DNA from: Pseudomonas protegens CHA0
GTDB taxonomy: Bacteria > Pseudomonadota > Gammaproteobacteria > Pseudomonadales > Pseudomonadaceae
Direction of reading: 5' to 3'
Length of the DNA: 64,000 nt
Assembly (NCBI RefSeq): GCF_000397205.1
Contig: NC_021237.1
Span: 1,303,001 to 1,367,000, forward strand
The notes beneath the pieces are model-generated. The model was not told the DNA's origin. It saw nothing but the letters and a program-made list of their open reading frames with translations, and did not search any database. Position 1 is the first letter of the stretch, and each line of letters begins with the position of its first letter. A program made the position numbers and the translations under genes. Below are positions 26,610-36,626 of this stretch, piece after piece.

Positions 26610-29600
26610 ATGGGTTTCAACCTTTCCGCCTGGGCGTTGCGCAATCGCCAGATCGTTCTGTTCCTGATGCTGCTGCTGGCCATTGTCGGTGCGCTGTCCT
26701 ACACCAAGCTGGGGCAGAGCGAGGATCCGCCTTTCACCTTCAAGGCCATGGTGATCCGCACCAACTGGCCCGGGGCCACGGCCCAGGAAGTCTCGCGCCA
26801 GGTCACCGAGCGCATTGAAAAGAAGCTGATGGAGACGGGCGAGTACGACCGCATCGTGTCCTTCTCGCGGCCGGGGGAGTCCCAGGTGACCTTCATCGCC
26901 CGGGACTCGATGCACTCCAACGAGGTTCCCGAGCTGTGGTACCAGGTACGCAAGAAGATCAGCGATATCCGGCAGACCCTGCCGCCCGGTATCCAGGGGC
27001 CGTTCTTCAACGATGAGTTCGGCACCACCTTCGGCAATATCTATGCGTTGACCGGGCAGGGCTTCGACTACGCGGTACTCAAGGACTACGCCGACCGCAT
27101 CCAGATCCAGCTGCAACGGGTCAAGGACGTGGGCAAGGTCGACCTGCTGGGCCTGCAGGACGAGAAAATCTGGATCGAGCTGTCCAACGTCAAGCTGGCG
27201 ACCCTGGGCCTGCCCCTGGCGGCGGTGCAACAGGCCCTGGAAGAACAGAACGCAGTGTCCACCGCCGGGTTCTTCGAGACCCCGAGCGAGCGGGTGCAAC
27301 TGCGGGTGTCGGGCAATTTCCAGACCGTGGAGCAGATCCGCAATTTCCCGATCCGCGTCGCCGGTCGTACCTTCCGCATCGGTGATGTGGCGGACGTGCG
27401 TCGTGGTTTCAACGATCCGCCCGCGCCGCGCATGCGCTTCATGGGTGAAGACGCCATCGGCCTGGCTGTGGCGATGAAGGAGGGGGGTGACATCCTGGTG
27501 CTGGGCAAGGCCCTGGAAGGCGAGTTCTCGCGCCTGCAGAAAAGCCTGCCGGCGGGGATGGAACTGCGCAAGGTGTCCGACCAGCCGGCGGCGGTGAAGA
27601 CTGGGGTGGGCGAGTTCGTCCGGGTGCTGGCCGAGGCCCTGATCATCGTGCTGCTGGTGAGTTTCTTCTCCCTGGGAGTGCGGACCGGGATGGTGGTGGC
27701 CCTGGCGATTCCCCTGGTGCTGGCGATGACCTTCGCCACCATGTACTACCTGGGGATCGGCCTGCACAAGATTTCCCTGGGGGCGCTGGTGCTGGCCCTG
27801 GGCTTGCTGGTGGACGACGCGATCATTGCGGTAGAGATGATGGCGATCAAGATGGAGCAGGGCTTCGACCGGATCAAGGCCGCCAGCTTCGCCTGGACCA
27901 GTACCGCCTTCCCCATGCTCACCGGCACCCTGATCACTGCGGCGGGCTTCCTGCCGATCGCCACGGCCCAGTCCGGCACGGGCGAATACACCCGTTCGAT
28001 CTTCCAGGTGGTGACCATTGCCCTGGTGGCCTCGTGGATTGCAGCCGTGGTGTTCGTGCCGTACCTGGGGGAAAAACTGCTGCCGGACCTGGCGAAGATC
28101 CACGCCGCCAAGCACGGCGCCGAATCCAATCCCCACGGTACACCCTTCTACCAGCGGGTCCGGCGGGTAGTGGGCTGGTGCGTGGAGCGGCGCAAGACGG
28201 TGATCGTCCTGACCATCCTGCTGTTCGTAGGCTCGGTGATGCTGTTCCGTTTCGTTCCCCAGCAGTTCTTCCCGGCCTCGGGTCGCCTGGAACTGATGGT
28301 CGACCTGAAGCTGGCGGAAGGCGCGTCCCTGAGCAACACCGCCGATGAGGTCAAGCGCCTGGAAGCCCTGCTCAAGGAGCATGCGGGCATCGACAACTAC
28401 GTGGCCTACGTGGGCACCGGTTCGCCGCGGTTCTACCTGCCGCTGGACCAGCAACTGCCGGCCACCAGCTTTGCCCAGTTCGTGGTGCTGGCCAAGAGCA
28501 TCGAGGAGCGTGAAGAGCTGCGCGGCTGGTTGATCGAAACCCTCAACGAGCAGTTCCCGGTGCTGCGCTCGCGGGTCACGCGCCTGGAGAACGGGCCGCC
28601 CGTGGGCTACCCGGTGCAGTTCCGGGTCACCGGCGAGCACATCGAGGAAGTCCGCGCCCTGGCGCGCAAGGTAGCGGCCAAGGTGCGAGAGAACCCCCAT
28701 GTGGTCAACGTGCACCTGGATTGGGAAGAGCCCAGCAAGGTGGTCTACCTGAACATCGACCAGGACCGGGCCCGGGCCTTGGGAGTGAGCACCGCCAACC
28801 TGTCGAAATTCCTCCAGAGTTCGCTGATCGGTTCCACCGTCAGCCAGTACCGGGAAGACAACGAGCTGATCGAGATCCTGCTGCGGGGCACCCGCGAGGA
28901 ACGCACCGAGCTGTCGTTGCTGCCGAGCCTGGCGGTGCCTACCGAGAATGGCCAGAGCGTGTCCCTGTCCCAGGTGGCAACCCTGGAGTACGGCTTCGAA
29001 GAAGGGGTGATCTGGCACCGCAACCGCCTGCCCAACGTCACCGTGCGCGCCGACATCTACGGCAAGGAGCAGCCGGCGACCCTGGTGCAGCAGATCCTGC
29101 CGACCCTGGAGCCGGTTCGCGCGGAGCTGCCCGATGGTTACCTGCTGGAAGTGGGTGGCACGGTCGAGGACTCGACCCGGGGCCAGAACTCGGTGAAGGC
29201 CGGCGTGCCGCTGTTCATCGTGGTGGTGCTGACCTTGCTGATGATCCAGCTGCGCAGTTTCTCGCGCACGGCCATGGTGTTCCTCACGGCGCCCCTGGGA
29301 TTGATCGGGGTCACCTTGTTCCTGCTGGTGTTCCGCCAGCCCTTCGGCTTCGTGGCCATGCTCGGCACCATTGCCCTGTCGGGGATGATCATGCGCAACT
29401 CGGTGATCCTGGTGGACCAGATCGAGCAGGACATCAAGGCGGGGCACAAGCCCTGGGATGCGATCATCGAAGCCACGGTGCGGCGTTTCCGGCCCATCGT
29501 GCTGACCGCCCTGGCGGCGGTGCTGGCGATGATCCCGCTGTCGCGCAGTGTGTTCTTCGGGCCGATGGCAGTGGCCATCATGGGTGGGCTGATCGTGGCG

Positions 29601-29666
29601 ACGGCGCTGACCCTGTTGTTCCTGCCGGCGCTGTATGCGGCCTGGTTCAGGGTCAAGAAAACCTAG
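26610..29666 (+). CDS. mexK: MexK, HAE1/RND-family efflux transporter
   Basis: Proton-driven inner-membrane multidrug exporter. 1018 residues, in range for HAE-type RND pumps. TM1 is near the N-terminus (NRQIVLFLMLLLAIVGALSY); two large periplasmic loops and two TM bundles follow (FVRVLAEALIIVLLVSFFSL; later AGVPLFIVVVLTLLMIQLRS). The proton-relay Asp pair is in GLLVDDAIIAVEMM of TM4. The C-terminal LTLLFLPALYAAWF is typical. Coupled to mexJ and divergent from mexL. The TriC pump family is the nearest alternative by sequence type, but the single adaptor gene and mexL neighbour favour MexK. Confidence 0.87.
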   Translation: MGFNLSAWALRNRQIVLFLMLLLAIVGALSYTKLGQSEDPPFTFKAMVIRTNWPGATAQEVSRQVTERIEKKLMETGEYDRIVSFSRPGESQVTFIARDSMHSNEVPELWYQVRKKISDIRQTLPPGIQGPFFNDEFGTTFGNIYALTGQGFDYAVLKDYADRIQIQLQRVKDVGKVDLLGLQDEKIWIELSNVKLATLGLPLAAVQQALEEQNAVSTAGFFETPSERVQLRVSGNFQTVEQIRNFPIRVAGRTFRIGDVADVRRGFNDPPAPRMRFMGEDAIGLAVAMKEGGDILVLGKALEGEFSRLQKSLPAGMELRKVSDQPAAVKTGVGEFVRVLAEALIIVLLVSFFSLGVRTGMVVALAIPLVLAMTFATMYYLGIGLHKISLGALVLALGLLVDDAIIAVEMMAIKMEQGFDRIKAASFAWTSTAFPMLTGTLITAAGFLPIATAQSGTGEYTRSIFQVVTIALVASWIAAVVFVPYLGEKLLPDLAKIHAAKHGAESNPHGTPFYQRVRRVVGWCVERRKTVIVLTILLFVGSVMLFRFVPQQFFPASGRLELMVDLKLAEGASLSNTADEVKRLEALLKEHAGIDNYVAYVGTGSPRFYLPLDQQLPATSFAQFVVLAKSIEEREELRGWLIETLNEQFPVLRSRVTRLENGPPVGYPVQFRVTGEHIEEVRALARKVAAKVRENPHVVNVHLDWEEPSKVVYLNIDQDRARALGVSTANLSKFLQSSLIGSTVSQYREDNELIEILLRGTREERTELSLLPSLAVPTENGQSVSLSQVATLEYGFEEGVIWHRNRLPNVTVRADIYGKEQPATLVQQILPTLEPVRAELPDGYLLEVGGTVEDSTRGQNSVKAGVPLFIVVVLTLLMIQLRSFSRTAMVFLTAPLGLIGVTLFLLVFRQPFGFVAMLGTIALSGMIMRNSVILVDQIEQDIKAGHKPWDAIIEATVRRFRPIVLTALAAVLAMIPLSRSVFFGPMAVAIMGGLIVATALTLLFLPALYAAWFRVKKT

Positions 29667-29688
29667 GAACCGGTATGCGGGAATACAT

Positions 29689-29776
29689 CCTGTAGGAGCC
29701 GGCTTGCCGGCGAAGAGGCCCTTGGGGCAGGCGCTTGTCCTGGCGACGTCTTCGCCAGCAAGCTGGCTCCTACAGG
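29689..29776. repeat. REP doublet (inverted pair)
   Basis: Forward copy CCTGTAGGAGCCGGCTTGCC and reverse copy ending GGCTCCTACAGG are separated by about 35 bases, between convergent mexK and the DUF4197 gene. It can fold into one long imperfect stem. Confidence 0.88.
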
Positions 29777-29788
29777 TAGCGGGGAGGC

Positions 29789-30478
29789 TTACAGGGTGCC
29801 GAAGACTTTCTTGGCCAGGCTGGTGGCGGCTGCCGCCGGGTTCTGGCGAATGGTTTCTTCCTGCTTGCCGATCATTTCGAACAGGCCATTGAGGGCTTGT
29901 TCGGTCACGTAACTCTCGATGTTGGCGCTCTTGGCATCCAGCACGCCGAGCGTCGCAGCCTGGCCGGCGAAGGAGTTGTACTGCTTGGCCAGGCCGACCT
30001 GGTCAGTGGCCTGCTTGACGATCGGCAGGAACTTGGCGCGGATCTGCTCGCGGCTGCTCTTGTCCAGGTATTGGGTGGCGGAGTCCTTGCCGCCGGCAAG
30101 AATGCCCTTGGCGTCAGCCACGGTCATCTTCTTCACGGCATCCACCAACAGGGCCTGAGCTTGCGGGACAGCGGCCTCGGCAGCCTTGTTCATGCTGGTT
30201 TCAAGCTGATCGACCTGGTCGCCCATGCCGAACTGTTTCATTTTTTTCGCGACCTTGCCCAGGTTGCCTGGCAGCTCGATGCGCACCTCGGGGTTGTTGC
30301 TGAAACCACCTGGGGTGCCCAGCTGTTTGACGGCGATCTGCGCACCCTGGGTCAGGGCATCTTTCAGGCCACCGCTGGCGTCACCCTGGGACAGGTCGCT
30401 CAGGGACAGGGCCAGGGCGCTGGCGGAGATCAACAGACCAGCGCACAGGCTGGTGAAACGAAGCGAAGTACGGAGCAT
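29789..30478 (-). CDS. DUF4197 periplasmic protein
   Basis: 229 residues from ATG 30478 (MLRTSLRFTSLCAGLLISAS) with AAGGA upstream; the ATG-like start at 30496 is a TTG frame extension. Sec signal peptide ending about ASALALS. The mature protein matches DUF4197: GLKDALTQGAQIAVKQLG near the start, alternating helices, and LDKSSREQIRAKFLPIVKQA; the C-terminus is VFGTL. Function unknown; these proteins are predicted all-helical and periplasmic. It forms a run of minus-strand genes with the YbaY-like lipoprotein and plsB. Confidence 0.82.
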   Translation of the reverse strand: MLRTSLRFTSLCAGLLISASALALSLSDLSQGDASGGLKDALTQGAQIAVKQLGTPGGFSNNPEVRIELPGNLGKVAKKMKQFGMGDQVDQLETSMNKAAEAAVPQAQALLVDAVKKMTVADAKGILAGGKDSATQYLDKSSREQIRAKFLPIVKQATDQVGLAKQYNSFAGQAATLGVLDAKSANIESYVTEQALNGLFEMIGKQEETIRQNPAAAATSLAKKVFGTL

Positions 30479-30502
30479 GGCGGCTTCCTTGTGCAATAAG
30501 AA

Positions 30503-30901
30503 TTAACGAACAGCGTCGACCCGCAGCTTCAAGGGCTGCGGGTCGCTGCCGTCGAGTTTAACGGTGTTGTTTTCGGTGGTGATGAAGACCAGCTGGCCAG
30601 CCACTTCAATCCGCGCGCTGACCGAATAGCGGTGGCCGGGCTTGACCTGGGCCGGGTCGTAGCTGAGGTGAAAGGGCAGCGGCACCTGGCCCTTGACCGG
30701 ACCACTCTGCTCGGCCAGGACCACGGCAGGGGCGTCGGCCAGTGACACGTCCTGCAGGCTCACGCTCAGGGTGGCGGTCGGAGGCAGGGCGATGCGCTGC
30801 AAGTAGAAGACTTCGCCGTCGAGGCTGGCCTTGGCAGCGGGATTCATGGACTGGCAAGCGCCGAGCAGCGCGGTGGCGGCCAGCAGGCTGAGCTTTTTCA
30901 T
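30503..30901 (-). CDS. YbaY/YscW-like lipoprotein
   Basis: 132 residues, lipobox LLGAC (Cys16). The mature domain has the small beta-sandwich pattern of the YbaY/YscW family (GEVFYLQRIALPPTATLSVS, then LPFHLSYDPAQVKPGHRYSV and SARIEVAGQLVF). Family members are outer-membrane-associated lipoproteins; the YscW branch acts as a pilotin for secretins, but no secretin gene lies nearby, so no such role is claimed. GGAG precedes the ATG. It sits 51 bases downstream of plsB and may be co-transcribed. Confidence 0.8.
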   Translation of the reverse strand: MKKLSLLAATALLGACQSMNPAAKASLDGEVFYLQRIALPPTATLSVSLQDVSLADAPAVVLAEQSGPVKGQVPLPFHLSYDPAQVKPGHRYSVSARIEVAGQLVFITTENNTVKLDGSDPQPLKLRVDAVR

Positions 30902-30952
30902 CGCGGATCTCCGTATCGAGGGCGCCGCAGCTGCTCCGGCGCCCGTAAGAAT

Positions 30953-33457
30953 CTAGTCGTTTTGCGCAGGTGCCGCGAGCTGGTCGGCGGCGTCTTCGCT
31001 GCGGTGCAGGGCGACCTGGCGGATCGACAGGCGAATTTCTGCCGGCAGCACGCGCTTGGCGGCACCTTCGGCCAGCTCCCCCAGCGCTTCGTGGTAGCTC
31101 AGCTTGCCGGCTTCGTCGCGGCGCAGCACACCCTGGTCCAGCAGGGTCTGGATAAAGTGGCGGAACAGGCTCTTGTCGAAGAACTCCGGGGCATTGAGGC
31201 CATGCAGGATCGACAGGCGCTGGGCCATGACCGTGCACAGGTCTTCCAGCTCCTCGGCGCTGATGCTGTTCTGGCCGCTGTTGAGCAACAGGGAAATAGC
31301 CATGTAGAAGCGTTGCAGGGTCTGGGCAATGCTCTTGGACAGCAGGGTCAGCAGGACGAAATGCCGCGAGCTCGGGGCCGGACGCTGGTACAGGTCCTTC
31401 TCGAAGCGCAGCAGGCCCTGTTCGACAAAGGCCTCCAGCCACTGGTCCACCACCGCGTCCAGCTCATCCAGCGGCCAGCGGATGAACAGCTCCGATTGCA
31501 GGTAGGGATAAAGCGCGCGGGTATAACGCAGGATCTGTTCGCGGCTCATGCGCGACGAGCTCTGGAAGAAGCTCGCCAGCAACGCCGGCAGGGCGAAGAT
31601 GTGCAGCACGTTGTTGCGGTAGTAGGTCATCAGGACGGCGTTCTGCTCGTCCAGGTAGAGGATCTTGCCCAGGGCGTCGCTCTGTTCGGCCAGCAGGTCC
31701 ATGTCCTTGACGTGCTGGATCAGAGCCCGGCCGTCGCCTTCGGGCAAGGTGGTGTGGGGCGAGTAGGGCACGCGACGCAGTAGTGCCAGGTACAGGTCCA
31801 GGACCCGCGCCATGGCGCGGTCGTCCAGGGCCAGGCGGGTGGTGGAAAGCAGGGCCAGGGCCACCAGGTTCACCGGGTTGATCGCCGCGGCTTCGTTGAG
31901 GTGCTGGGCCACCCGCTCGCCGAGACGGTTGGTGGTTTCATTGAGCCAGGCCGGGCGGTACTGCGGGCCCAGCTCCTGGGTCCGCCAGTCCGGCTGTTCC
32001 TGGTCGAGGAATTCCGCCAGCTTGATCGGTTCGCCGAAGTTCACCGCCACCTGGCCGAAGCGCTGCTTGAGGGCGCCGATGACCTTGAAGATGTCGAAAA
32101 TCGACTCTTTCTTCTTACTCGCGCCGCGCAGCTCGCCCAGGTAGGTCCGGCCTTCCAGCACCCTTTCATAGCCGATGTACACCGGTACGAAGACGATGGG
32201 CATGCGCGAGGAGCGCAGGAAGCTGCGCAGGGTGATTGCCAGCATCCCGGTCTTGGGTTGCAGCATGCGCCCGGTGCGCGAACGGCCGCCCTCGACGAAG
32301 TACTCCACCGGGAAACCCTTGGTGAACAAGGTGTGCAGGTATTCGTTGAACACCGAGGTGTAGAGCGGGTTGCCCTTGAAGGTGCGGCGCATGAAGAAGG
32401 CCCCGCCGCGACGCAGCAGGCCGCCGATCACCGGCATGTTGAGGTTGATCCCGGCGGCGATGTGCGGCGGGGTCAGGCCGTTGCGAAACAGCAGGTAGGA
32501 CAGCAGCAGGTAGTCGATATGGCTGCGGTGGCAGGGCACGTAGATCACTTCGTGGCCCTGGGCGATCTTCTGCACGCCTTCGAGGTGGTTGACCTTGATC
32601 CCGTCGTAGATCTTGTTCCAGAACCAGCTCAGCACCACTTCCAGGAAGCGGATCGCGGTGTAGGTGTAGTCCGAGGCGATCTCGTTGCCGTAGCGCAGGG
32701 CCTGGGCCTTGGCTTTTTCCGGGGAAATCTTTTCGCGCTCGGCCTCGTCGAGGATCGCCTGTTTCACCAGGGGCTGGTTCAGCAGGCCCTTGACCAGGTT
32801 GCGCCGGTGGGAAATGTCCGGGCCGATGACCGCAGCCTTGAGGTTGCGAAAGTGCACCCGCAGGATGCGCTGGGCCATGCGCACGGTGCGCTCGTGGCCC
32901 TTGTTGTGCTCGATCAGCTCGCGCAGGTTGATCGGTGCGGAGAACTGCACCCGGGTCTTGCGTCCCAGGATCATGATGCTCAGCAGCCGGCGCAGGCGCC
33001 CGGTGACCGCCCAGCTGTCGGCGAACAGCAGCTTCCACGGGCTCGATTCGCTGTCCGGCGACTGGCCCCAGAACACGCTGACCGGAATGATCTGTGCATC
33101 TTCGGCGGCATTCTGGGTCAGGGCGCTGACCAGCCGGGTCAGGGTCGGTGGCGCCCCGCGCTTGTCCTGGCGACCAAGCCAGTCGGGCTCCGGGGTCAGG
33201 TAGAAGAAGGCCGCCGGTTCCAGCAGGTTGCCCACCGACACCGGCAGTACCGGACGTGGCAGCCCAGCCTTGGTGCATTCGGTATCGACCACGGCGAGAT
33301 CGGTCAGGGACGGGTTTTGCAGGACGTAGAACACCGGTCGGCTGCGGTCGAGGTCGAGGGTGAAGGACGACTGGTTGATGGTTTCCGAGCGGACCCAGAG
33401 GTACAGCAGTCGGCGCAAGGTGCCAAACACAAGACGGCGGATCGGGGAGCGGGTCAT
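30953..33457 (-). CDS. plsB: Glycerol-3-phosphate 1-O-acyltransferase PlsB
   Basis: Inner-membrane enzyme that acylates sn-glycerol-3-phosphate with acyl-ACP or acyl-CoA, the first committed step of phospholipid synthesis. 834 residues, close to the E. coli enzyme. Acyltransferase block I is His310-x4-Asp315 ([14 protein letters not shown]); later blocks include [18 protein letters not shown] and [18 protein letters not shown], the usual substrate-binding segments. ATG 33457. The divergent cold-shock gene begins about 250 bases away; the space between holds the cold-shock promoter and leader. Confidence 0.96.
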   Translation of the reverse strand: MTRSPIRRLVFGTLRRLLYLWVRSETINQSSFTLDLDRSRPVFYVLQNPSLTDLAVVDTECTKAGLPRPVLPVSVGNLLEPAAFFYLTPEPDWLGRQDKRGAPPTLTRLVSALTQNAAEDAQIIPVSVFWGQSPDSESSPWKLLFADSWAVTGRLRRLLSIMILGRKTRVQFSAPINLRELIEHNKGHERTVRMAQRILRVHFRNLKAAVIGPDISHRRNLVKGLLNQPLVKQAILDEAEREKISPEKAKAQALRYGNEIASDYTYTAIRFLEVVLSWFWNKIYDGIKVNHLEGVQKIAQGHEVIYVPCHRSHIDYLLLSYLLFRNGLTPPHIAAGINLNMPVIGGLLRRGGAFFMRRTFKGNPLYTSVFNEYLHTLFTKGFPVEYFVEGGRSRTGRMLQPKTGMLAITLRSFLRSSRMPIVFVPVYIGYERVLEGRTYLGELRGASKKKESIFDIFKVIGALKQRFGQVAVNFGEPIKLAEFLDQEQPDWRTQELGPQYRPAWLNETTNRLGERVAQHLNEAAAINPVNLVALALLSTTRLALDDRAMARVLDLYLALLRRVPYSPHTTLPEGDGRALIQHVKDMDLLAEQSDALGKILYLDEQNAVLMTYYRNNVLHIFALPALLASFFQSSSRMSREQILRYTRALYPYLQSELFIRWPLDELDAVVDQWLEAFVEQGLLRFEKDLYQRPAPSSRHFVLLTLLSKSIAQTLQRFYMAISLLLNSGQNSISAEELEDLCTVMAQRLSILHGLNAPEFFDKSLFRHFIQTLLDQGVLRRDEAGKLSYHEALGELAEGAAKRVLPAEIRLSIRQVALHRSEDAADQLAAPAQND

Positions 33458-33559
33458 ACGGCTTCTGCGTGAGTGAGTAGAAAACCGAGCAACTGCTCGG
33501 GGCCGGTAGTGTGCCGGATTCGCCGAAAATCGGCAAAAAAGCGCCGAAACAAGATTGAG

Positions 33560-33587
33560 TTGAGAGTTTTTACGCCTGTCATATACT
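33560..33587 (+). promoter_or_regulatory. Sigma-70 promoter of the cold-shock gene
   Basis: TTGAGA (33560-33565), a 16-base spacer and TATACT (33582-33587) make the best promoter match in the window. It predicts transcription from about 33594 and a leader of about 110 bases before the ATG at 33705, a length typical of cold-shock mRNAs. Confidence 0.65.
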
Positions 33588-33704
33588 CGGCCGACTCTCC
33601 CGCGGTCGTATCGCTTTCACTCATAGAGAGGCAGGCTGGGGGAAAGTTCTCAGGGTTTGGTTGCAGTGCGCCAATCCAATAATAAAAAAATGAGGTATGG
33701 ATTC

Positions 33705-33914
33705 ATGACTACTCGTGAGACAGGCAACGTGAAGTGGTTCAACGACGCCAAGGGCTACGGTTTTATCCAGCGTGAAGGCGGGGCGGACGTATTTGTCCAC
33801 TACCGGGCGATCCGTGGCGAAGGCCACCGCTCCCTGACCGAAGGCCAGCAGGTGGAATACGCTGTGGTCGAAGGCCAGAAAGGTCTGCAAGCCGAAGACG
33901 TCGTCGGCCTGTAA
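33705..33914 (+). CDS. Cold-shock domain protein (CspA family)
   Basis: 69 residues, the standard size. Small single-domain RNA/ssDNA-binding OB fold that acts as an RNA chaperone. RNP1 is GYGFIQREG ([11 protein letters not shown]) and RNP2 is VFVHYRAI. The ATG at 33705 follows GAGG; the frame also opens upstream at 33657, but the family start is [13 protein letters not shown] long untranslated leader precedes it, so post-transcriptional, temperature-dependent control is likely. Which Csp paralogue this is cannot be told. Confidence 0.93.
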   Translation: MTTRETGNVKWFNDAKGYGFIQREGGADVFVHYRAIRGEGHRSLTEGQQVEYAVVEGQKGLQAEDVVGL

Positions 33915-33919
33915 CCCAC

Positions 33920-34007
33920 CCTGTAGGAGCTGGCTTGCCAGCGAAGGCGCCCGTCTATCGAACGCAAGTCTTGAAGGCCTCTTCGCCGGCAAGCCGGCTC
34001 CTACGGG
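33920..34007. repeat. REP doublet (inverted pair)
   Basis: CCTGTAGGAGCTGGCTTGCC faces CCGGCAAGCCGGCTCCTACG, about 40 bases apart, starting 5 bases after the cold-shock gene stop, at a convergent junction. Confidence 0.88.
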
Positions 34008-34017
34008 TATGCACTGT

Positions 34018-34395
34018 TCAGGCAGTGCGCCAGGTAATCTCTTCTTCACCGTCGGCGCTGATGCGAATCCAGCGATCGGCGGACTCTTCACCCTCTTCCT
34101 CGACCCAGCTGCCCGGTGCGCAGCGCACCTCCACATTCAACGCGGCAAAGGCGGCGCGGGCGCAGGCGATGTCGTCATCCCACGGGGTCTGGTCGCTTTC
34201 CAGGTACAGGCTGTTCCACTTGCCCACGGCCTTGGGCAGCCAGGTCACGGGCACCTGGCCTGCGGTGCATTTGTAGGTCTGGCCTTTTTGTACCCAGTCG
34301 CTGCACGGGCCAAGCACGGCGCCCAGCCAGGCGGCGATGGCCTTGTAGTCGACGTCGGCGTCTTTCAGGTAAATCTCGATATCGGGCTGGCGCAT
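34018..34395 (-). CDS. Conserved protein of unknown function, 125 aa
   Basis: 125 residues from ATG 34395 (MRQPDIEIYLKDADVDYKAI) with a good GAGGA 5 bases upstream; the ATG four codons earlier would bury that site. No signal or membrane segment. It contains a Trp-rich central part (WLGAVLGPCSDWVQKGQTYK, then VPVTWLPKAVGKWNSLYLES) and an acidic tail (WVEEEGEESADRWIRI). Pseudomonas genomes carry this gene between a cold-shock gene and rlmA. I cannot assign a function. Confidence 0.75.
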   Translation of the reverse strand: MRQPDIEIYLKDADVDYKAIAAWLGAVLGPCSDWVQKGQTYKCTAGQVPVTWLPKAVGKWNSLYLESDQTPWDDDIACARAAFAALNVEVRCAPGSWVEEEGEESADRWIRISADGEEEITWRTA

Positions 34396-34480
34396 GGATG
34401 TCCTCATTGCCGGTCTGAAAAATCCATTCGCGGATTTCTTCGGCCGCGAGCACAGGCTCGGGGCCTTGGGTTTTAGTGGG

Positions 34481-35290
34481 TTATTGCAGCACGAAGTAAT
34501 CGTAGCGCATCGATACGCTGACCTCGAAAGGCTCGGCCTGCTCGATCACCGCGGCGCGGCGCTCGGCGCTGGCGCGCCAGCCGTGGGGCGTCATGGCCAG
34601 CAGGTTGGCGCGGTCTTGCGGGCGTTCCAGGTGCAGCTTGAACTCCAGGGTTTCGCTGTGGGCCAGGGCCATGCCTTCGGGCACCAGGGCCAGGTGCTTG
34701 TCGTCGGTGTATTCGCGTACTTCGTCGTACAGGCGTTCGCGCAGTTCCATCAGGTGGCCGCTGGTGGGACCTACCTTCATCAGGCCGCCGCCGGGGCTGA
34801 GCAGGCGCTTGGCCTCCAGCCAGTCGAGGGGGCTGAAGACGCTGGCCAGGAACTGGCAGCTGGCGTCCGCCAGGGGGATGCGCGCCATGCTGGCGACCAT
34901 CCAGGTCAGTTGCGGGGCACGACGGCAGGCGCGCTTCACCGCCTCCCGGGAAATATCCAGGGCGTAGCCATCGGCAGCGGGCAGGGCCTGGGCCAGTTGC
35001 GCGGTGTAGTAACCCTCGCCACAGCCGATGTCGACCCAGCGCTGGGGCGCGCGTTCTGCCGCCAGCTCCGCCAGGCGCCGGGCCACCGGGGCGTAGTGCC
35101 CGGCGTTGAGAAAGTCGCGGCGGGCCTCGACCATGGCCTGGTTGTCGCCCGGGTCACGGCTGTTCTTGTGCTGCACCGGCAGCAGGTTCAGGTAGCCCTG
35201 GCGTGCCCGGTCGAAACGATGCCCGGCCGGGCAGACCACGCCGTTGTCCACGACGTTCAGCGGGGCACTGCAGAGAGGACAGGCAAGCAT
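34481..35290 (-). CDS. rlmA: 23S rRNA (guanine-745-N1) methyltransferase RlmA
   Basis: Methylates N1 of G745 (E. coli numbering) in 23S rRNA hairpin 35. 269 residues. An N-terminal zinc knuckle with ligands Cys4, Cys7, Cys20 and His24 (CPLC ... CPAGH) is followed by a Rossmann methyltransferase with SAM motif WVDIGCGEGYYTAQLAQALP. The start is ATG 35290, overlapping the dapE stop (TGATG), so coupled to dapE; a longer frame upstream is dapE in another phase. Confidence 0.93.
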   Translation of the reverse strand: MLACPLCSAPLNVVDNGVVCPAGHRFDRARQGYLNLLPVQHKNSRDPGDNQAMVEARRDFLNAGHYAPVARRLAELAAERAPQRWVDIGCGEGYYTAQLAQALPAADGYALDISREAVKRACRRAPQLTWMVASMARIPLADASCQFLASVFSPLDWLEAKRLLSPGGGLMKVGPTSGHLMELRERLYDEVREYTDDKHLALVPEGMALAHSETLEFKLHLERPQDRANLLAMTPHGWRASAERRAAVIEQAEPFEVSVSMRYDYFVLQ

Positions 35291-36441
35291 CAGGCGAGCA
35301 ACTTGATCAGGGTCTGGTAGTAGATTTCGGTCAGCACATCGAGGTCGCTGGCCAGTACCCGCTCGTTGACCTGATGGATGGTGGCGTTGACCGGGCCCAG
35401 TTCCACCACCTGGGTGCCCAGGGTGGCGATGAAGCGCCCGTCGGAGGTGCCGCCACTGGTGGAGGCCTTGGTGTCGCGCCCGGTGACCTGCTTGATGCTG
35501 GCCGATACCGCGTCCAGCAGGGCGCCGGGTTCGGTGAGGAACGGCAGCCCGGACAGGGCCCACTCCACATGCCAGTCCAGGCCGTGCTTGTCGAGGATGG
35601 CCGCGACCCGCTGCTGCAGGCCTTCCACCGTGGATTCGGTGGAGAAGCGGAAGTTGAACAGCGCGGTCAGTTCACCGGGAATCACGTTGGTGGCGCCGGT
35701 GCCGGAATTGAGGTTGGAGATCTGGAAACTGGTGGGTGGGAAGAAGGCGTTGCCGTCATCCCAGTGCTCCGCCGCCAGCTCCGCCAGGGCTGCGGCCGCC
35801 AGGTGGATCGGGTTCTTCGCCAGGTGCGGGTAGGCCACGTGGCCCTGTACCCCGCGCACGGTGAGCTTGGCGCCGAGGGAGCCGCGGCGGCCGTTCTTGA
35901 CCACGTCGCCCACCAGGCTGGTGCTCGAAGGCTCACCGACGATGCACCAGTCCAGGCGCTCCTTGCGTGCCGCCAGGCGCTCCACCACGGCCTTGGTGCC
36001 ATGGTGCGCGGGGCCTTCTTCGTCGCTGGTGATGAGGAAGGCTACCGAGCCCTTGTGGTCCGGGTAGTCGGCGACGAAACGCTCAGCGGCTACCAGCATG
36101 GCCGCCAGGCTGCCCTTCATGTCCGCTGCGCCACGGCCGCAGAGCATGCCGTGCTCGTCGATCAGAGCGTCGAACGGGTCGTTCTGCCAGGCCTGGACCG
36201 GGCCGGTAGGCACCACGTCGGTGTGGCCGGCAAAACACAGCACCGGGCCTTCATGCTGGCCATGGCTGGCCCAGAAGTTGTCCACGTCCTCGATGCGCAT
36301 CGGTTCCAGCTTGAAGCCGGCATCCCCCAGGCGCTGCATCATCAGCTTCTGGCAGTCGGCGTCGATCGGCGTCACCGAGGGGCGACGGATCAGATCACAG
36401 GCAAGTTGCAGGGTCGGCGAAAGCTCGGCATGGGCCGTCAT
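35290..36441 (-). CDS. dapE: Succinyl-diaminopimelate desuccinylase
   Basis: Hydrolyses N-succinyl-LL-diaminopimelate to LL-DAP plus succinate, in the succinylase branch of lysine and peptidoglycan-DAP synthesis. 383 residues. Di-zinc M20-type motifs: [13 protein letters not shown] (His73, Asp75), GRGAADMKG (Asp107) and SDEEGPA (catalytic Glu141, ligand Glu142). The partner steps, dapD and dapC, lie at 42023 and 45393. Stop overlaps rlmA. The promoter region is interrupted by a REP doublet 24 bases upstream of the start. Confidence 0.96.
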   Translation of the reverse strand: MTAHAELSPTLQLACDLIRRPSVTPIDADCQKLMMQRLGDAGFKLEPMRIEDVDNFWASHGQHEGPVLCFAGHTDVVPTGPVQAWQNDPFDALIDEHGMLCGRGAADMKGSLAAMLVAAERFVADYPDHKGSVAFLITSDEEGPAHHGTKAVVERLAARKERLDWCIVGEPSSTSLVGDVVKNGRRGSLGAKLTVRGVQGHVAYPHLAKNPIHLAAAALAELAAEHWDDGNAFFPPTSFQISNLNSGTGATNVIPGELTALFNFRFSTESTVEGLQQRVAAILDKHGLDWHVEWALSGLPFLTEPGALLDAVSASIKQVTGRDTKASTSGGTSDGRFIATLGTQVVELGPVNATIHQVNERVLASDLDVLTEIYYQTLIKLLA

Positions 36442-36464
36442 GGGTAACTCCGGTGCAAGGCATT

Positions 36465-36546
36465 GTGCAGGAGCCGGCGGGGCGGCGAGGGCGGTTTAAT
36501 CGATACACCGCGTTGCTTGGTTCGCTGGCAAGCCAGCTCCTACAGG
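36465..36546. repeat. REP doublet (inverted pair), between same-strand genes
   Basis: A degenerate left copy (TGCAGGAGCCGGCGGGGCGG) faces a good right copy (TTCGCTGGCAAGCCAGCTCC). It is the only doublet in this window not at a convergent junction: it separates ndvB's 3' end from the dapE start, both on the minus strand. Confidence 0.78.
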
Positions 36547-36580
36547 GTTGGGCGAGGCGCGCAAAATGGCGGATATCTTA

Positions 36581-36610
36581 AAGCAAAACGGCGGCCAGAG
36601 GCCGCCGTTT
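36581..36610 (-). terminator. Rho-independent terminator after ndvB
   Basis: The 11-bp perfect stem AAACGGCGGCC/GGCCGCCGTTT (36586-36596 with 36600-36610) has a 3-base loop. On the minus strand it ends in TTTTGCTTT. Confidence 0.85.
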
Positions 36611-36626
36611 AGTGCTTTGGATCGAT

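Noticed and set aside
25431..29447. A 1338-codon open frame antisense to mexJ-mexK
   Set aside because: High GC gives long stop-free frames opposite real genes. Its translation is rich in His, Gln, Arg and Gly with no domains, and the plus-strand RND signatures are unmistakable.
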